Of a stretch of DNA of 64,000 bases, positions 45,793 through 55,253 are shown piece by piece. A program made the position numbers and the translations under genes. The DNA comes from Pseudomonas muyukensis (lineage in GTDB: Bacteria; Pseudomonadota; Gammaproteobacteria; Pseudomonadales; Pseudomonadaceae). A model generated the notes under the pieces. The model was not told where the DNA came from and made no database searches. It saw only the letters and a program-made list of their open reading frames with translations. The stretch is from assembly GCF_019139535.1 (NCBI RefSeq), contig NZ_CP077073.1, forward strand, positions 1,306,001-1,370,000, written 5' to 3'. The stretch's first letter is position 1. Each line of letters opens with the position of its first letter.

Positions 45793-46644
45793 TCAGAGCG
45801 GGCGCCAACTACCGAGCATGTGCAGCAGCCCGCCGTGGCCGTCCAGGCGCAGCTCGCCGCTCGGCGCCGCCGCGCTGGCGCTCAATATCACCTCCGAAGG
45901 TAGGCGCACCGGTTTGTGCAAGTCCACCGCGAAGGCATACCCGGCCTTGGGCAGGTGCCCCTGCAAGGCCGCCAGCGCCATGGCCTTGCTCCACATGCCG
46001 TGGGCGATGGCCCTGGGGAAGCCGAACAGGCGTGCCGTGAGGCGGCTCAGGTGGATCGGGTTGTAGTCGCCGCAGACCCTGGCGTAGCGTCGGCCGATAT
46101 CGCCGTCGGCGTACCAACGGGTGGCCTCGGGCAACGCGATGGGTGTCGGTGCGGCCAGGTCCGTGGACGACGCCTCGAGCTTGAGACCGCGCACAAGCAT
46201 GCGGCTGGTCTCGCGCCAGAGCAGGCCCAGGCCGTCCTCGGCCTCGGTCACCAGGTCGAAGGTGCCGCCCTTTTCATGGGGCCGCAGGTTGTCGGCATAC
46301 ACCGCGAAGCGCAGCCCGTCGATGCCGCCCAGGGGGCGCAGCACCTGCAGGCTGTTGTGCAGGTGCACCAGCCCGAGCAGCGGGAAGGGAAAATCCTCGG
46401 TGGTGAGCAATTGCAATTGCAGGTCGAAGGCCATGATGTGCGGGTAAGTGCCCGGTAGGCGCCCGTCGTCGGCGAAATGGCAGAGCCGACGGTAGGCCGC
46501 CAGGTTGGCTGGATCTACCCGCAGGAAGCAGCGCAGGCCTTGCTGCGGCAGCTGGCTGCCACGGATCTTGCGTTTGCCGAGGGCGCGCAGGTACAGGTTC
46601 GTCCGCGAGTCGGGGTGGTGCAGGTCGTGCCAGGCTCGGGTCAT
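45793..46644 (-). CDS. MaoC-type hydratase, HtdX-like
   Basis: Predicted 3-hydroxyacyl thioester dehydratase or enoyl hydratase with a double hot-dog fold. In the 283-residue protein the C-terminal half carries the catalytic hydratase-2 motif region YARVCGDYNPIHLS-ARLFGFPRAIAHGMW. The ATG follows GGGAG and starts two bases after the long FabG stop, so the genes are coupled. With the long FabG and the divergent thiolase it matches the mycobacterial htdX-fabG4-fadA2 layout. Confidence 0.88.
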   Translation of the reverse strand: MTRAWHDLHHPDSRTNLYLRALGKRKIRGSQLPQQGLRCFLRVDPANLAAYRRLCHFADDGRLPGTYPHIMAFDLQLQLLTTEDFPFPLLGLVHLHNSLQVLRPLGGIDGLRFAVYADNLRPHEKGGTFDLVTEAEDGLGLLWRETSRMLVRGLKLEASSTDLAAPTPIALPEATRWYADGDIGRRYARVCGDYNPIHLSRLTARLFGFPRAIAHGMWSKAMALAALQGHLPKAGYAFAVDLHKPVRLPSEVILSASAAAPSGELRLDGHGGLLHMLGSWRPL

Positions 46645-46646
46645 GG

Positions 46647-47999
46647 TCAGGCTCCCATCAAGGCTTGGCCGCAGACCCGCAGGGCCTGGCCGTTGACCGC
46701 CCCCGAACCCGGCTGGCTGAGCCAGGCGATGGCTTCGGCGACATCCTGTGGCAGGCCACCTTGGCCCAATGAGCTCAGGCGCCGGCCCGCCTCGCGCAGG
46801 GCCATGGGCATGGCGGCGGTCATGTGGGTCTCGATGAAGCCCGGCGCCACTGCGTTGATGCTGGCGCCCTGTTGGGCCAGGCGTGGTGCCCAGGCCTGGG
46901 CGAAGCCGATCAGCCCGGCCTTGCTGGCGGCATAGTTGGCCTGGCCGCGGTTGCCGGCGATGCCGCTGACCGAGGCCAGCAGGGTAATACGCGCGTTGTC
47001 GTGCAGCTTGCCGGCCTCGAACAGCGCCTGGGTCAGCACCTGGGGCGCCTTGAGATTGACCGCCAGCACCGCGTCCCAGTATTCCGGGGTCATGTTGGCG
47101 AGGGTCTTGTCGCGGGTGATGCCGGCGTTGTGCACGACGATGTCCAGGCCTTCCGGCAGGGCGTCGAGCAGTTGCGTGGCAGCGTCGGCGGCGCAGATGT
47201 CCAGGGCCAGGGCGCGGCCACCCAGGCGTGCGGCCAGGGCGTCGAGGTCGCGCTGGGCCTGGGGCACGTCGAGCAAGGTGACCTCGGCGCCATCGCGCGC
47301 CAGGGTCTCGGCAATGGCCGCGCCAATGCCGCGGGCGGCGCCGGTGACCAGGGCCCGGCGCCCGGCCAATGGGCGGGTCCAGTCCTCGACCTGGGTGGCG
47401 CAGGCCGTCAGGCGCAGCACCTGGCCGCTGACGAACGCGCTCTTGGGCGAAAGGAAGAAGCGCAGCGCACCCTCGAGCTGCGCCTCGGCGCCTTCGCCGA
47501 TGTACAGCAGGTTGGCCGTGGCGCCATTGCGCAGTTCCTTGCCCAGCGAGCGGCTGAAGCCCTCCAGGGCGCGCTGGGCGACGCTGGCCGCCGGGGTGGC
47601 GAGCTGTTCGGGGGCGCGACCAAGGATCAGCACATGGGCACAGGGCGCCAGGCTGCGCAGCAGGGGCTGGAAGAACTCACGCAACTCCTTGAGTGCGTCG
47701 CTGTCGGATATCGCGCTGGCATCGAACACCACCGCCTTGAGCTTTGGCCCCAGGCCGGCGACCCAGGCCGGCGCTGGCAGCGACTCGCAGTTGAAGCTGT
47801 AGCAATCGGCCGTTAGCCGGGGGGCGATGCTGGTGACTTGCGCGGCCAGCGGCCCGCCACCGAGCACCAGCGCCCCCTCGATCGGGCGCAGCCGGCCGGC
47901 TTGCCAGCGCTCCAGCGGGGCTGGGCGCGGCAGGCCCAGGGCATCGACCAGCTTGCGGCCGAGGGTGGAGTTGGCAAAGCCCAGATAACGGTCGCTCAT
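46647..47999 (-). CDS. Long-form 3-oxoacyl reductase, FabG4-like
   Basis: SDR-type ketoacyl thioester reductase of the high-molecular-weight class. In the 450-residue protein residues 1-205 form a flavodoxin-like Rossmann domain without catalytic residues. Residues about 206-450 are a complete SDR with cofactor motif TGAARGIG, NNAG-equivalent HNAGITRDK, Ser in LLASVSGIAGNRG, and the YAASK catalytic Tyr/Lys. Ordinary FabG proteins are about 245 residues. The ATG at 47999 follows GGGAGAACCGT. It is divergent from the thiolase gene with 112 bases between starts. Confidence 0.9.
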   Translation of the reverse strand: MSDRYLGFANSTLGRKLVDALGLPRPAPLERWQAGRLRPIEGALVLGGGPLAAQVTSIAPRLTADCYSFNCESLPAPAWVAGLGPKLKAVVFDASAISDSDALKELREFFQPLLRSLAPCAHVLILGRAPEQLATPAASVAQRALEGFSRSLGKELRNGATANLLYIGEGAEAQLEGALRFFLSPKSAFVSGQVLRLTACATQVEDWTRPLAGRRALVTGAARGIGAAIAETLARDGAEVTLLDVPQAQRDLDALAARLGGRALALDICAADAATQLLDALPEGLDIVVHNAGITRDKTLANMTPEYWDAVLAVNLKAPQVLTQALFEAGKLHDNARITLLASVSGIAGNRGQANYAASKAGLIGFAQAWAPRLAQQGASINAVAPGFIETHMTAAMPMALREAGRRLSSLGQGGLPQDVAEAIAWLSQPGSGAVNGQALRVCGQALMGA

Positions 48000-48111
48000 G
48001 TACGGTTCTCCCTGAAGGCAAGCTTGCAAGTGTGGACCAAAGTTGTGGCAGGGTCGTTCGAATGAGCTAAAAGAAGCTAGCACGGATAAATTTGTTTCAG
48101 GAGGAACAGGC

Positions 48112-49389
48112 ATGCGTTCAACTCGCCGGGTGGCGATCCTGGGTGGTAACCGGATCCCCTTTGCCCGCTCCAACGGCGCCTATGCCAAGGCCAGCAACCA
48201 GGCGATGCTCACCGCAGCGCTCGAGGGCCTGGTGGAGCGCTATCGGCTGCATGGCTTGCGCTTGGGCGAGGTGGCGGCGGGTGCGGTGCTCAAGCATTCG
48301 CGGGACATGAACCTGACCCGCGAATGCGTGCTGGGCTCCAGGCTGTCACCGCAGACCCCGGCCTACGATCTTCAGCAGGCGTGCGGCACCGGGCTGGAGG
48401 CGGCCTTGCTGGTGGCCAACAAGATCGCCCTGGGGCAAATCGACAGCGCCATCGCTGGCGGTGTCGACACCACGTCCGATGCGCCGATCGCGGTCAGTGA
48501 AGGGTTGCGGCAAATACTGCTGCAGGCCAACCGGGCCAAGAGCTTGGCCGATCGCCTGTGGCCGTTGCTGAAGCTGCGCCCGGGTCATTTCAAACCTGAG
48601 TTGCCGCGCAATGGCGAGCCCCGTACCGGCCTGTCCATGGGTGAGCATTGCGAGCGCATGGCCCACACCTGGAGCATCCAGCGCGTCGAGCAGGACGAAC
48701 TGGCCTTGCTCAGCCACCAGCACCTGGCGGCGGCGTATGCCGAGGGCTGGCAGGATGATCTGTTGACGCCGTACCTGGGCCTGAGCCGTGACAACAACCT
48801 GCGCCCGGACCTGACCTTGGAGCAGCTGGCCAAGCTGCAGCCGGCGTTCGACCGCAGCGGCCAGGGCACCTTGACGGCGGGTAACTCAACACCACTGACC
48901 GATGGTGCCTCGTTGGTGCTGATGGGCAGCGAGGCCTGGGCCCAGGACCATGGCATCGAGGTGCAGGCGTACCTGGTCGATGGCGAGACAGCCGCGGTCG
49001 ATTTCGTCAATGGCCAGGAAGGCCTGCTGATGGCGCCGGTGTACGCGGTGCCGCGTCTGCTGGCGCGCAACGGCCTGACGCTGCAGGATTTTGACTACTA
49101 TGAGATCCACGAGGCCTTCGCCGCCCAGGTGCTATGCACCCTCAAGGCCTGGGAAGACCCGGCCTATTGCCGGTCGCGCCTGGGGTTGGACGCGCCGCTG
49201 GGGGCCATCGACCGCAGCAAGTTGAACGTGAAGGGCAGTTCGCTGGCGGCCGGCCATCCGTTCGCCGCAACCGGTGGGCGGATCCTGGCGAACATGGCCA
49301 AGCTGCTGAAGGCGCGTGGCAAGGGGCGGGGGTTGATCTCCATCTGCGCGGCCGGTGGCCAGGGGGTGACGGCGATCGTCGAGCGCTAG
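48112..49389 (+). CDS. Acetyl-CoA acyltransferase (thiolase), FadI/FadA2-like
   Basis: Condenses or cleaves 3-ketoacyl-CoA. The 425-residue protein has the reactive Cys in QQACGTGLEA, then GEHCERMAHTW, the histidine region NVKGSSLAAGHPFAATGGR, and the final catalytic Cys in CAAGGQG. The ATG at 48112 follows AGGAGGAA; an earlier in-frame start is not supported. It is divergent from the FabG4-like gene. A REP-like hairpin (GCCGGCAAGGCCGGC, 49398-49412) follows the stop and may end transcription. Confidence 0.93.
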   Translation: MRSTRRVAILGGNRIPFARSNGAYAKASNQAMLTAALEGLVERYRLHGLRLGEVAAGAVLKHSRDMNLTRECVLGSRLSPQTPAYDLQQACGTGLEAALLVANKIALGQIDSAIAGGVDTTSDAPIAVSEGLRQILLQANRAKSLADRLWPLLKLRPGHFKPELPRNGEPRTGLSMGEHCERMAHTWSIQRVEQDELALLSHQHLAAAYAEGWQDDLLTPYLGLSRDNNLRPDLTLEQLAKLQPAFDRSGQGTLTAGNSTPLTDGASLVLMGSEAWAQDHGIEVQAYLVDGETAAVDFVNGQEGLLMAPVYAVPRLLARNGLTLQDFDYYEIHEAFAAQVLCTLKAWEDPAYCRSRLGLDAPLGAIDRSKLNVKGSSLAAGHPFAATGGRILANMAKLLKARGKGRGLISICAAGGQGVTAIVER

Positions 49390-49455
49390 CCCTGTTCGCC
49401 GGCAAGGCCGGCTGCGACTGGTATGCTTGTCTGCCTCGCATTATCGAGCCCTTTC

Positions 49456-50232
49456 ATGCCGACCAACGGACCACGCGCCATCCCCGCCCTGACCGAGCTG
49501 CCCAGGCCGCTCTACGCCCGTGCCGAGCGCCTGGATGCCGGATCCTGGACCCCCCGCCATCGCCACGACTGGGTGCAGTTTTCCTATGCCATCAGCGGTG
49601 TGCTGGGCGTCTATACCCGCAGCGGCAGCTACTTCGCCCCGCCACAATGGGGCGTGTGGATTCCGGCCGACACCGAGCACGAGGTGGTGACCTCGATGCA
49701 GGCCGAGATGCGCAGCCTCTACGTGCGCCGCGATGCCTGCCCCTGGGCGGCGGAGCACTGCCGGGTGCTGGAGGTGACACCGCTGGCGCGGGAGTTGATC
49801 AAGCAGTTCTGCACCTTCGCCGTGGACTACCCGGCCACTGACAGCGTGCAAGCGCGGCTGGTGGCGGTGCTGCTGGACCAACTGCGCACCCTGCCGGAAG
49901 TGGGGTTTTCCCTGCCGTTGCCGCGCCACCCGAGGTTGTTGGCCTTGTGCAATGGCCTGATCGCCGCGCCCGACCAGGCGCAGACCCTGCAGCAATGGGC
50001 CGGGCAGTTGGGCGTGTCGGAGAAAACCTTGATGCGCCTGTTCCAGCGCGAGACGGGCCTGAGCTTTCGCAACTGGCGCCAGCGCATGCGCCTGCTGTCG
50101 TCGCTGGCGTTGCTGGAGGCCGGTGAGAGCGTCACCCAGGCGGCACTGGGTTGCGGTTATGACTCCACCTCGGCGTTCATCGCCGCCTTCAAGCAACTGT
50201 TCGGCGCAACGCCTGGGGAGCTGAGGCTCTGA
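49456..50232 (+). CDS. AraC family transcriptional regulator with cupin domain
   Basis: The 258-residue regulator has an N-terminal cupin sensor domain (HRHDWVQFSYAISGVLGV and PPQWGVWIPADTEHEV) and a C-terminal AraC domain with two helix-turn-helix units (LQQWAGQLGVSEKTLMRLFQRETG and VTQAALGCGYDSTSAFIAAFKQLFG). The ATG at 49456 is chosen over one 33 bases upstream because the protein then begins like its relatives. Ligand and target genes are unknown; it converges on cueR. Confidence 0.9.
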   Translation: MPTNGPRAIPALTELPRPLYARAERLDAGSWTPRHRHDWVQFSYAISGVLGVYTRSGSYFAPPQWGVWIPADTEHEVVTSMQAEMRSLYVRRDACPWAAEHCRVLEVTPLARELIKQFCTFAVDYPATDSVQARLVAVLLDQLRTLPEVGFSLPLPRHPRLLALCNGLIAAPDQAQTLQQWAGQLGVSEKTLMRLFQRETGLSFRNWRQRMRLLSSLALLEAGESVTQAALGCGYDSTSAFIAAFKQLFGATPGELRL

Positions 50233-50256
50233 GCTCCCCGCTGCGCCTCGCTGGGG

Positions 50257-50661
50257 TCAATGGCAGCAACTGCCGCCATTGGCCAGGTCCTTGAGGATCG
50301 GGCAGTCTGGCCGATCATCGCCCTGGCAGTGCGCTACCAGCTCGCCCAGGGTGTCGCGCAGGCTCACCAGTTCCTCGATGCGCCGGTTCAGCTCATCGAT
50401 GTGCTGCATGGCCAACGCCTTCACATCGGCGCTGGCGCGCTGGCGGTCCTGCCACAGGGTGAGCAGCTTGGCCACCTCTTCCAGGGAGAAGCCCAGGTCG
50501 CGCGAACGCTTGATGAACGCCAGGCTGTGCAGGTCGTCCTGTTGGTACAACCGGTAGCCGCTGTCGCTGCGCTTGGCCGGGCGCAGCAGGCCGATGGACT
50601 CGTAGTAGCGGATCATCTTGGCGCTGAGCCCGCTGCGGCGGGCGGCCTGGCCGATGTTCAT
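50257..50661 (-). CDS. cueR: Copper-responsive MerR-type regulator CueR
   Basis: Binds Cu(I) and activates promoters with a 19-base spacer. The 134-residue protein has an N-terminal MerR helix-turn-helix ([24 protein letters not shown]), a dimerisation helix, and the metal loop [11 protein letters not shown] with the two ligand cysteines, plus a C-terminal CC pair. Its ATG overlaps the copA stop (CATGA), so it is the second gene of copA-cueR and lies under the CueR operator before copA. Confidence 0.95.
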   Translation of the reverse strand: MNIGQAARRSGLSAKMIRYYESIGLLRPAKRSDSGYRLYQQDDLHSLAFIKRSRDLGFSLEEVAKLLTLWQDRQRASADVKALAMQHIDELNRRIEELVSLRDTLGELVAHCQGDDRPDCPILKDLANGGSCCH

Positions 50662-53057
50662 GGCAGCTCCTGATGGTCGGCGGTGGGTTTCCAGGTCTTC
50701 AGCCACAGGGCGTTGCTCACCACGCTGACGCTGGACAGCGCCATGGCAGCGCCGGCCAGCACGGGGTTGAGGTAACCCAGCGCGGCCAGGGGGATGCCGA
50801 CCAGGTTGTAGATGAAGGCCCAGAACAGGTTCTGGCGGATCTTGGCGTAGGTCTTGCGGCTGATCTCCAGGGCGGCGGGCACCAGGCGCGGGTCGCCGCG
50901 CATCAGGGTGATGCCGGCGGCCTGCATGGCCACGTCGGTGCCGCCGCCCATGGCGATGCCGATATCGGCGGCGGCCAGGGCCGGGGCGTCGTTGATGCCG
51001 TCGCCGACCATGGCCACCACGCCATCGCGCTTGAGCGCCGCTACGGTGGCGGCCTTGTCGGCCGGCAGCACTTCGGCATGGACGTCGTCGATCCCCAGGG
51101 CCTCGGCCACCACCTTGGCGCTGCCGCGGTTGTCACCGGTCAGCAGGTGGCTGCTGATGCCACGCTGGTGCAGCGCGGCAATGGCCAGGTCGGCACCGGC
51201 CTTGAGGCTGTCGCCGAAGGCGAACAGGCCCAGTACCCGCGGCTGGTTGCCGCGCTCGACCAGCCAGGACAGGGTGCGTCCCTCGGCCTCCCAGGCTTGG
51301 GCGCTGGCAGCCAGGTCGCCGGGCGACAATGCGCTTTCCTCGAGCAGGCGGCGGTTACCCAGCGCCAGCTCGCGCCCGTCCACCTGGCCGGCGATGCCGC
51401 GCCCGGTGAGCGCCTGGCTGGCCGCCACCTGCGGTACTTCCAGGCCCTGTTCGGCGCAGGCCTCGAGCACGGCCCTGGCCAGTGGGTGTTCGCTGCCGCG
51501 TTGCAGGGCACCGGCCAGACGCAGCAGTTCGCCGCCGTCACCGCTGGCGGCTTGGCTGTGGACGATACGCGGGCTACCCGAGGTCAGGGTGCCGGTCTTG
51601 TCGAATACCACGCGGTTGACCGCGTGGGCGCGCTCCAGGGCTTCGGCGTCCTTGATCAGGATGCCGTGGCGGGCGGCGACGCCGGTTCCGGCCATGATCG
51701 CCGCCGGCGTCGCCAGGCCAAGGGCGCAAGGACAGGCGATCACCAGGACCGCGACGGCGTTGATCAGGGCGGTTTCCAGCGGCGCGCCGGCCAGCCACCA
51801 GCCGATCAGGGTGAGCAGCGCCAGTACCAGCACCGCCGGGACGAACACCTGGCTGACCCGATCGACCAGTTTCTGGATGGGCGCCTTGGCCGCCTGGGCG
51901 TCCTCCACCAGGCGGATGATCCGGGCCAGGACCGTCTCGGTGCCGAGCGCCCGGGTTTCCACCAGCAGGCGGCCTTCGCCGTTGATCGCACCACCGGTGA
52001 CCGCGTCCCCCGGCTGCTTGGGCACCGGCAGGCTTTCGCCGCTGATCAGCGCCTCGTCGGCATGGCTGCTGCCTTCGAGCACTTCACCGTCGACGGGGAA
52101 GCGCTCGCCGGGCTTGACCAGTACCTGGTCGCCCAGGCGCAGCTGGCTGATCGCGACTTCTTCCTCGCGTCCGTCGAGTACCCGTACCGCGCGTTCCGGG
52201 CGCAAGGCCTCGAGGGCGCGGATGGCGCTGGCGGTCTGGCGTTTGGCGCGGCTTTCCAGGTACTTGCCCAGCAACACCAGGGCGATCACCACCGCCGAGG
52301 CTTCGAAATACAGGTGCGGTTGCGTGCCGGCAGGGGCGTTGGCCCATTGGTACAGGCTCAAACCATAGCCGGCGCTGGTGCCCAGGGCGACCAGCAGGTC
52401 CATGTTGCCGGCGCCGGCGCGCACGGCTTTCCAGGCCGCGACATAAAAGCGCGCACCGAGAATGAATTGCACGGGGGTGGCCAGCAGGAACTGCGCCCAG
52501 GCCGGCAGCATCCAGTGCAGGCCGAAGGGTTGTCCCAGCATTGGCAGCACCAGGGGCAGCGCCAGCAGCAGGGCAGCGCCCACCGCCAGGCGCTCGTTGC
52601 GCAGGCGGCGCTGGGCCTGGGCCTGGTCGTCGTGCTGGCTGCGCGGCAGGCTGGCGCTGTAGCCGGCGTTTTCCACCGCGCCGATCAGCGCGCTGTCGTC
52701 CAGGGCCTGGAGCACTTCGAGGTGGGCGCGTTCGTTGGCCAGGTTGACGCTGACCTGCTCCACCCCCGGCAGCTTGCGCAAGGCGCGCTCGACGCGGCCG
52801 ACGCAACTGGCGCAGGTCATGCCGCCGATCTGCAGTTCCAGGGTGCGGGTGGGGACGCTGTAGCCGGCGTCGCGCACGGCGTCGACCAACGCCGGCAGGC
52901 TGTCGGCCGGGGCCTGGACGCGGGCCTGCTCGGTGGCGAGGTTGACGCTGACGTGTTCGGTACCGGTAACCTTGCGCAAGGCGCGTTCGACCCGACCTGC
53001 GCAACTGGCGCAGGTCATGCCGGCGATCGGCAGGTCGAAGGTGGTGGATGCGGGCAT
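50658..53057 (-). CDS. copA: Copper-exporting P1B-type ATPase CopA
   Basis: Pumps Cu(I) from the cytoplasm to the periplasm. The 799-residue protein has two N-terminal heavy-metal domains, each with GMTCASC (about 13-19 and 81-89), eight membrane helices, and the copper-gate motif CPC (IACPCALG, near 440). The phosphorylation motif DKTGT is near 486, and the HP locus and [10 protein letters not shown] follow. The ATG at 53057 follows GGAGAGAG. A CueR operator lies directly upstream. Confidence 0.97.
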   Translation of the reverse strand: MPASTTFDLPIAGMTCASCAGRVERALRKVTGTEHVSVNLATEQARVQAPADSLPALVDAVRDAGYSVPTRTLELQIGGMTCASCVGRVERALRKLPGVEQVSVNLANERAHLEVLQALDDSALIGAVENAGYSASLPRSQHDDQAQAQRRLRNERLAVGAALLLALPLVLPMLGQPFGLHWMLPAWAQFLLATPVQFILGARFYVAAWKAVRAGAGNMDLLVALGTSAGYGLSLYQWANAPAGTQPHLYFEASAVVIALVLLGKYLESRAKRQTASAIRALEALRPERAVRVLDGREEEVAISQLRLGDQVLVKPGERFPVDGEVLEGSSHADEALISGESLPVPKQPGDAVTGGAINGEGRLLVETRALGTETVLARIIRLVEDAQAAKAPIQKLVDRVSQVFVPAVLVLALLTLIGWWLAGAPLETALINAVAVLVIACPCALGLATPAAIMAGTGVAARHGILIKDAEALERAHAVNRVVFDKTGTLTSGSPRIVHSQAASGDGGELLRLAGALQRGSEHPLARAVLEACAEQGLEVPQVAASQALTGRGIAGQVDGRELALGNRRLLEESALSPGDLAASAQAWEAEGRTLSWLVERGNQPRVLGLFAFGDSLKAGADLAIAALHQRGISSHLLTGDNRGSAKVVAEALGIDDVHAEVLPADKAATVAALKRDGVVAMVGDGINDAPALAAADIGIAMGGGTDVAMQAAGITLMRGDPRLVPAALEISRKTYAKIRQNLFWAFIYNLVGIPLAALGYLNPVLAGAAMALSSVSVVSNALWLKTWKPTADHQELP

Positions 53058-53084
53058 GGCTCTCTCCTCCGTGGACTGGCCTGC

Positions 53085-53115
53085 AGCATCAACCTTGCCA
53101 TGCGGGCAAGGTCAA
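53085..53115 (-). promoter_or_regulatory. CueR-controlled promoter of copA-cueR
   Basis: On the minus strand: -35 TTGACC (53115-53110), then 19 bases holding the inverted repeat CCTTGCC / GGCAAGG, then -10 GATGCT (53090-53085). The long spacer is the MerR-family signature. The -35 box overlaps the stop codon of the upstream small exported gene. Confidence 0.88.
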
Positions 53116-53498
53116 TAGCCCAGGTTGGCCTGCCGCAATTCCAGGCCATGTGCGCCGGTGGCGATACGGTACTTGCTGATCTGCCCGGCCTTGAGGTTCA
53201 AGCGCGTGCTGCGCTGGTCCTCGACGCCCGCGGCGCAGCCGGGCATCTGCCCGGGCAGCAGGCGCATGCGCACATCGACCGGGCCGGGCGGCAGGTTGAA
53301 TGAAGTGGATTGTTCCTGGAACAGTCGGGCGGCCAACTGATCGTTGAGGTAGATGCCGATCTCGCAACTGGTGGCCACTTCCAGGCGTTCCCGGGAAATC
53401 ATCAGCACGCTGTAGTCCGCGTTGCCCTCGGCGCTGGCCGTTGGCACCCCGGCGAGTGCGCCCAGTAGCCCGACAAGGCCCAATGCTGCCTTGATCAT
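53112..53498 (-). CDS. Small exported protein beside the copper genes
   Basis: I do not recognise the family with certainty. The 128-residue protein has a signal peptide (MIKAALGLVGLLGALAGVPTASA) and a beta-rich mature part resembling a PEGA or DUF2846 fold (IGIYLNDQLAARLF, PPGPVDVRMRL, KAGQISKYRI). Two mature cysteines are visible. It sits between copA and copZ on the copA strand, divergent from copZ, and its promoter side lies next to the copZ CueR site, so copper-linked expression is possible but not shown. Confidence 0.75.
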   Translation of the reverse strand: MIKAALGLVGLLGALAGVPTASAEGNADYSVLMISRERLEVATSCEIGIYLNDQLAARLFQEQSTSFNLPPGPVDVRMRLLPGQMPGCAAGVEDQRSTRLNLKAGQISKYRIATGAHGLELRQANLGY

Positions 53499-53585
53499 GA
53501 AGAATCTCCTGCTTGGCAAAAACGTCAAAGGCGCAGCTTGGCCGAGCCGCGCGCGGATTTCCAGCCCGGCCGTTGCCGGCAGAAC

Positions 53586-53616
53586 TTGACCTTGCCCCGA
53601 TGGCAAGGATGAGACT
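53586..53616 (+). promoter_or_regulatory. CueR-controlled promoter of copZ
   Basis: -35 TTGACC (53586-53591), a 19-base spacer with CCTTGCC / GGCAAGG (53590-53596 with 53602-53608), and a -10 position reading GAGACT (53611-53616). It is nearly identical to the copA operator; only the 5-base centre and -10 differ. Confidence 0.88.
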
Positions 53617-53644
53617 GGGCAAAACCCACCAGGAGGCAACCTCG

Positions 53645-53842
53645 ATGCAAGTGTTCAATGTACAAGGCATGACCTGTGGCCATTGCGTGAAAGGCGTGAC
53701 CCGGGCGGTGCAGGAGCAGGATGGCGCGGCGCGGGTGGAAGTGGACCTGGCCGGACGGCAAGTGCGGGTCGACAGCACGCTGGCAGCGGAGCAGATCCTT
53801 GCGGCGATTCGCCAGGAGGGGTATCAGGCCGAGCTGGCCTGA
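53645..53842 (+). CDS. copZ: Copper chaperone CopZ
   Basis: Soluble Cu(I) carrier that hands copper to CopA and CueR. The 65-residue protein is one heavy-metal-associated domain with the site MTCGHC (Cys11, Cys14). The ATG at 53645 follows AGGAGG. It is under its own CueR operator and divergent from the small exported gene. Confidence 0.95.
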   Translation: MQVFNVQGMTCGHCVKGVTRAVQEQDGAARVEVDLAGRQVRVDSTLAAEQILAAIRQEGYQAELA

Positions 53843-53907
53843 TCAGGGGTTGGCCCTGTAAACCTCATGCCATCGGTGCCTACGCGGCTCTTTCGGCCAA
53901 CCCGGCC

Positions 53908-53945
53908 CGGTAGGCGCCAGCCTTGCTGGCGAACCAGGCGCCGCG
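53908..53945. repeat. Single REP-like hairpin of another type
   Basis: CGCCAGCCTTGCTGGCG (53915-53931) forms a short hairpin inside a GGTAGGCGCCAGCC context. It resembles other pseudomonad REP families, but only one copy is present here (a related one follows the thiolase gene at 49395-49418). Confidence 0.5.
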
Positions 53946-54071
53946 CAGGATGGCACCGACGGTGGTGGTGTTCGCCGGGCAATCGGGCGGCAATTATTAC
54001 GAAGGTTTTCATCGCCTGGGCACCCAGTGCAGGTAGACTTAAGCGCTTGCTTAGCCTGCTATGGATTCTCC

Positions 54072-55253
54072 ATGAACCTGCGAACCCTGCTGATTCTCGG
54101 CGCCCTGAGTGCGTTCGGGCCCTTGGCGATCGACTTCTATCTGCCCGCTTTCCCCGCCATGGCGCACGCTTTCGCCACCGATGAAAAGCACGTGCAGACC
54201 ACCCTGGCTGCCTACTTCCTCGGCCTGTCCCTTGGCCAGCTGGCCTACGGCCCGGTGGCCGACCGCTTCGGCCGGCGCATCCCGTTGCTGTTCGGCGTCG
54301 GCCTGTTCACCCTGGCGTCGCTGGCCTGCGCCTATGCGCCAAACCTCGACAGCCTGATCGTGGCGCGTTTCGTCCAGGCGCTGGGCGGCTGCGCCGGCAT
54401 GGTGCTGTCGCGGGCGATCGTCAGCGACAAGTGCGACGCAGTGGCTTCGGCCAAGGTGTTCTCGCAATTGATGCTGGTGATGGGCCTGGCGCCGATTCTG
54501 GCGCCGATGCTCGGTGGCGTGCTGGTCAATGTGGCCGGCTGGCAGTCGATCTTCCTGGCCTTGAGCCTGTTCAGCGCCGCCTGCCTTGTGGCCGTCGGCC
54601 TGGGGCTGCCGGAAAGCCTGCCGGCGCACGTGCCGCGCCAGCCGCTGTCGGGGGCGTTGCGCCAGTACCTGCGCCTGCTCGGTGATCGGGTGTTCGTTGG
54701 CCATGCGCTGACCGGCGGGGTCGCCATCGCCGGGATGTTCGCCTACATCGCCGGCTCACCCTTCGTCTTCATCAAGCTGTACGGCGTGCCGGCCGAGCAC
54801 TATGGCTGGTTGTTCGGCACCAATGCCGCCGGTTTCATCCTGATGGCCCAGGTCAATGCGCGTCTTTTGGCCAAGCGTGGGCCGGCGTTCCTGCTGGCCC
54901 GTGCGGTCTGGCTGTACCTGGCCGCGGCGCTGGCGCTGCTGCTGGTGGCGGCGCTGCGTCCGGTGGCGCTGTGGCCTTTGCTGGTGCCGCTGTTCGTCTG
55001 CATCGCCAGCCTCGGCTGCATCATCCCCAACGCCTCGGCGTGCGCCATGAGTGGCCAGGGGGCACGGGCCGGCAGTGCCTCGGCACTGATGGGCTGCCTG
55101 CAGTTCAGCGTCGCCGCGGCTGCGGCGGCGCTGGTCGGGGTGCTGCATGATGGCAGCGCGGTGCCCATGGCGCTGGTGATCAGCTTGTGCGGCGCGCTGG
55201 TGGTCAGTGTCGCAATGCTGACCCGGCGCTTGCAGGCCAGGCGCTCGGTGTAA
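54072..55253 (+). CDS. Bcr/CflA family MFS drug exporter
   Basis: Inner-membrane proton-driven exporter of the DHA1 group. The 393-residue protein has twelve hydrophobic helices. The N-terminal segment ALSAFGPLAIDFYLPAFPAM and the loop motif GPVADRFGRR identify the Bcr/CflA family. The ATG at 54072 is the first giving a normal N-terminus; an upstream in-frame start would add 15 residues ahead of it. Its 3' end overlaps a small convergent gene by 50 bases. Substrate is not predictable. Confidence 0.92.
   Translation: MNLRTLLILGALSAFGPLAIDFYLPAFPAMAHAFATDEKHVQTTLAAYFLGLSLGQLAYGPVADRFGRRIPLLFGVGLFTLASLACAYAPNLDSLIVARFVQALGGCAGMVLSRAIVSDKCDAVASAKVFSQLMLVMGLAPILAPMLGGVLVNVAGWQSIFLALSLFSAACLVAVGLGLPESLPAHVPRQPLSGALRQYLRLLGDRVFVGHALTGGVAIAGMFAYIAGSPFVFIKLYGVPAEHYGWLFGTNAAGFILMAQVNARLLAKRGPAFLLARAVWLYLAAALALLLVAALRPVALWPLLVPLFVCIASLGCIIPNASACAMSGQGARAGSASALMGCLQFSVAAAAAALVGVLHDGSAVPMALVISLCGALVVSVAMLTRRLQARRSV

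Noticed and set aside
53843..53860. CAGGG/CCCTG hairpin after copZ as terminator
   Set aside because: Five-base stem without a T-tract.
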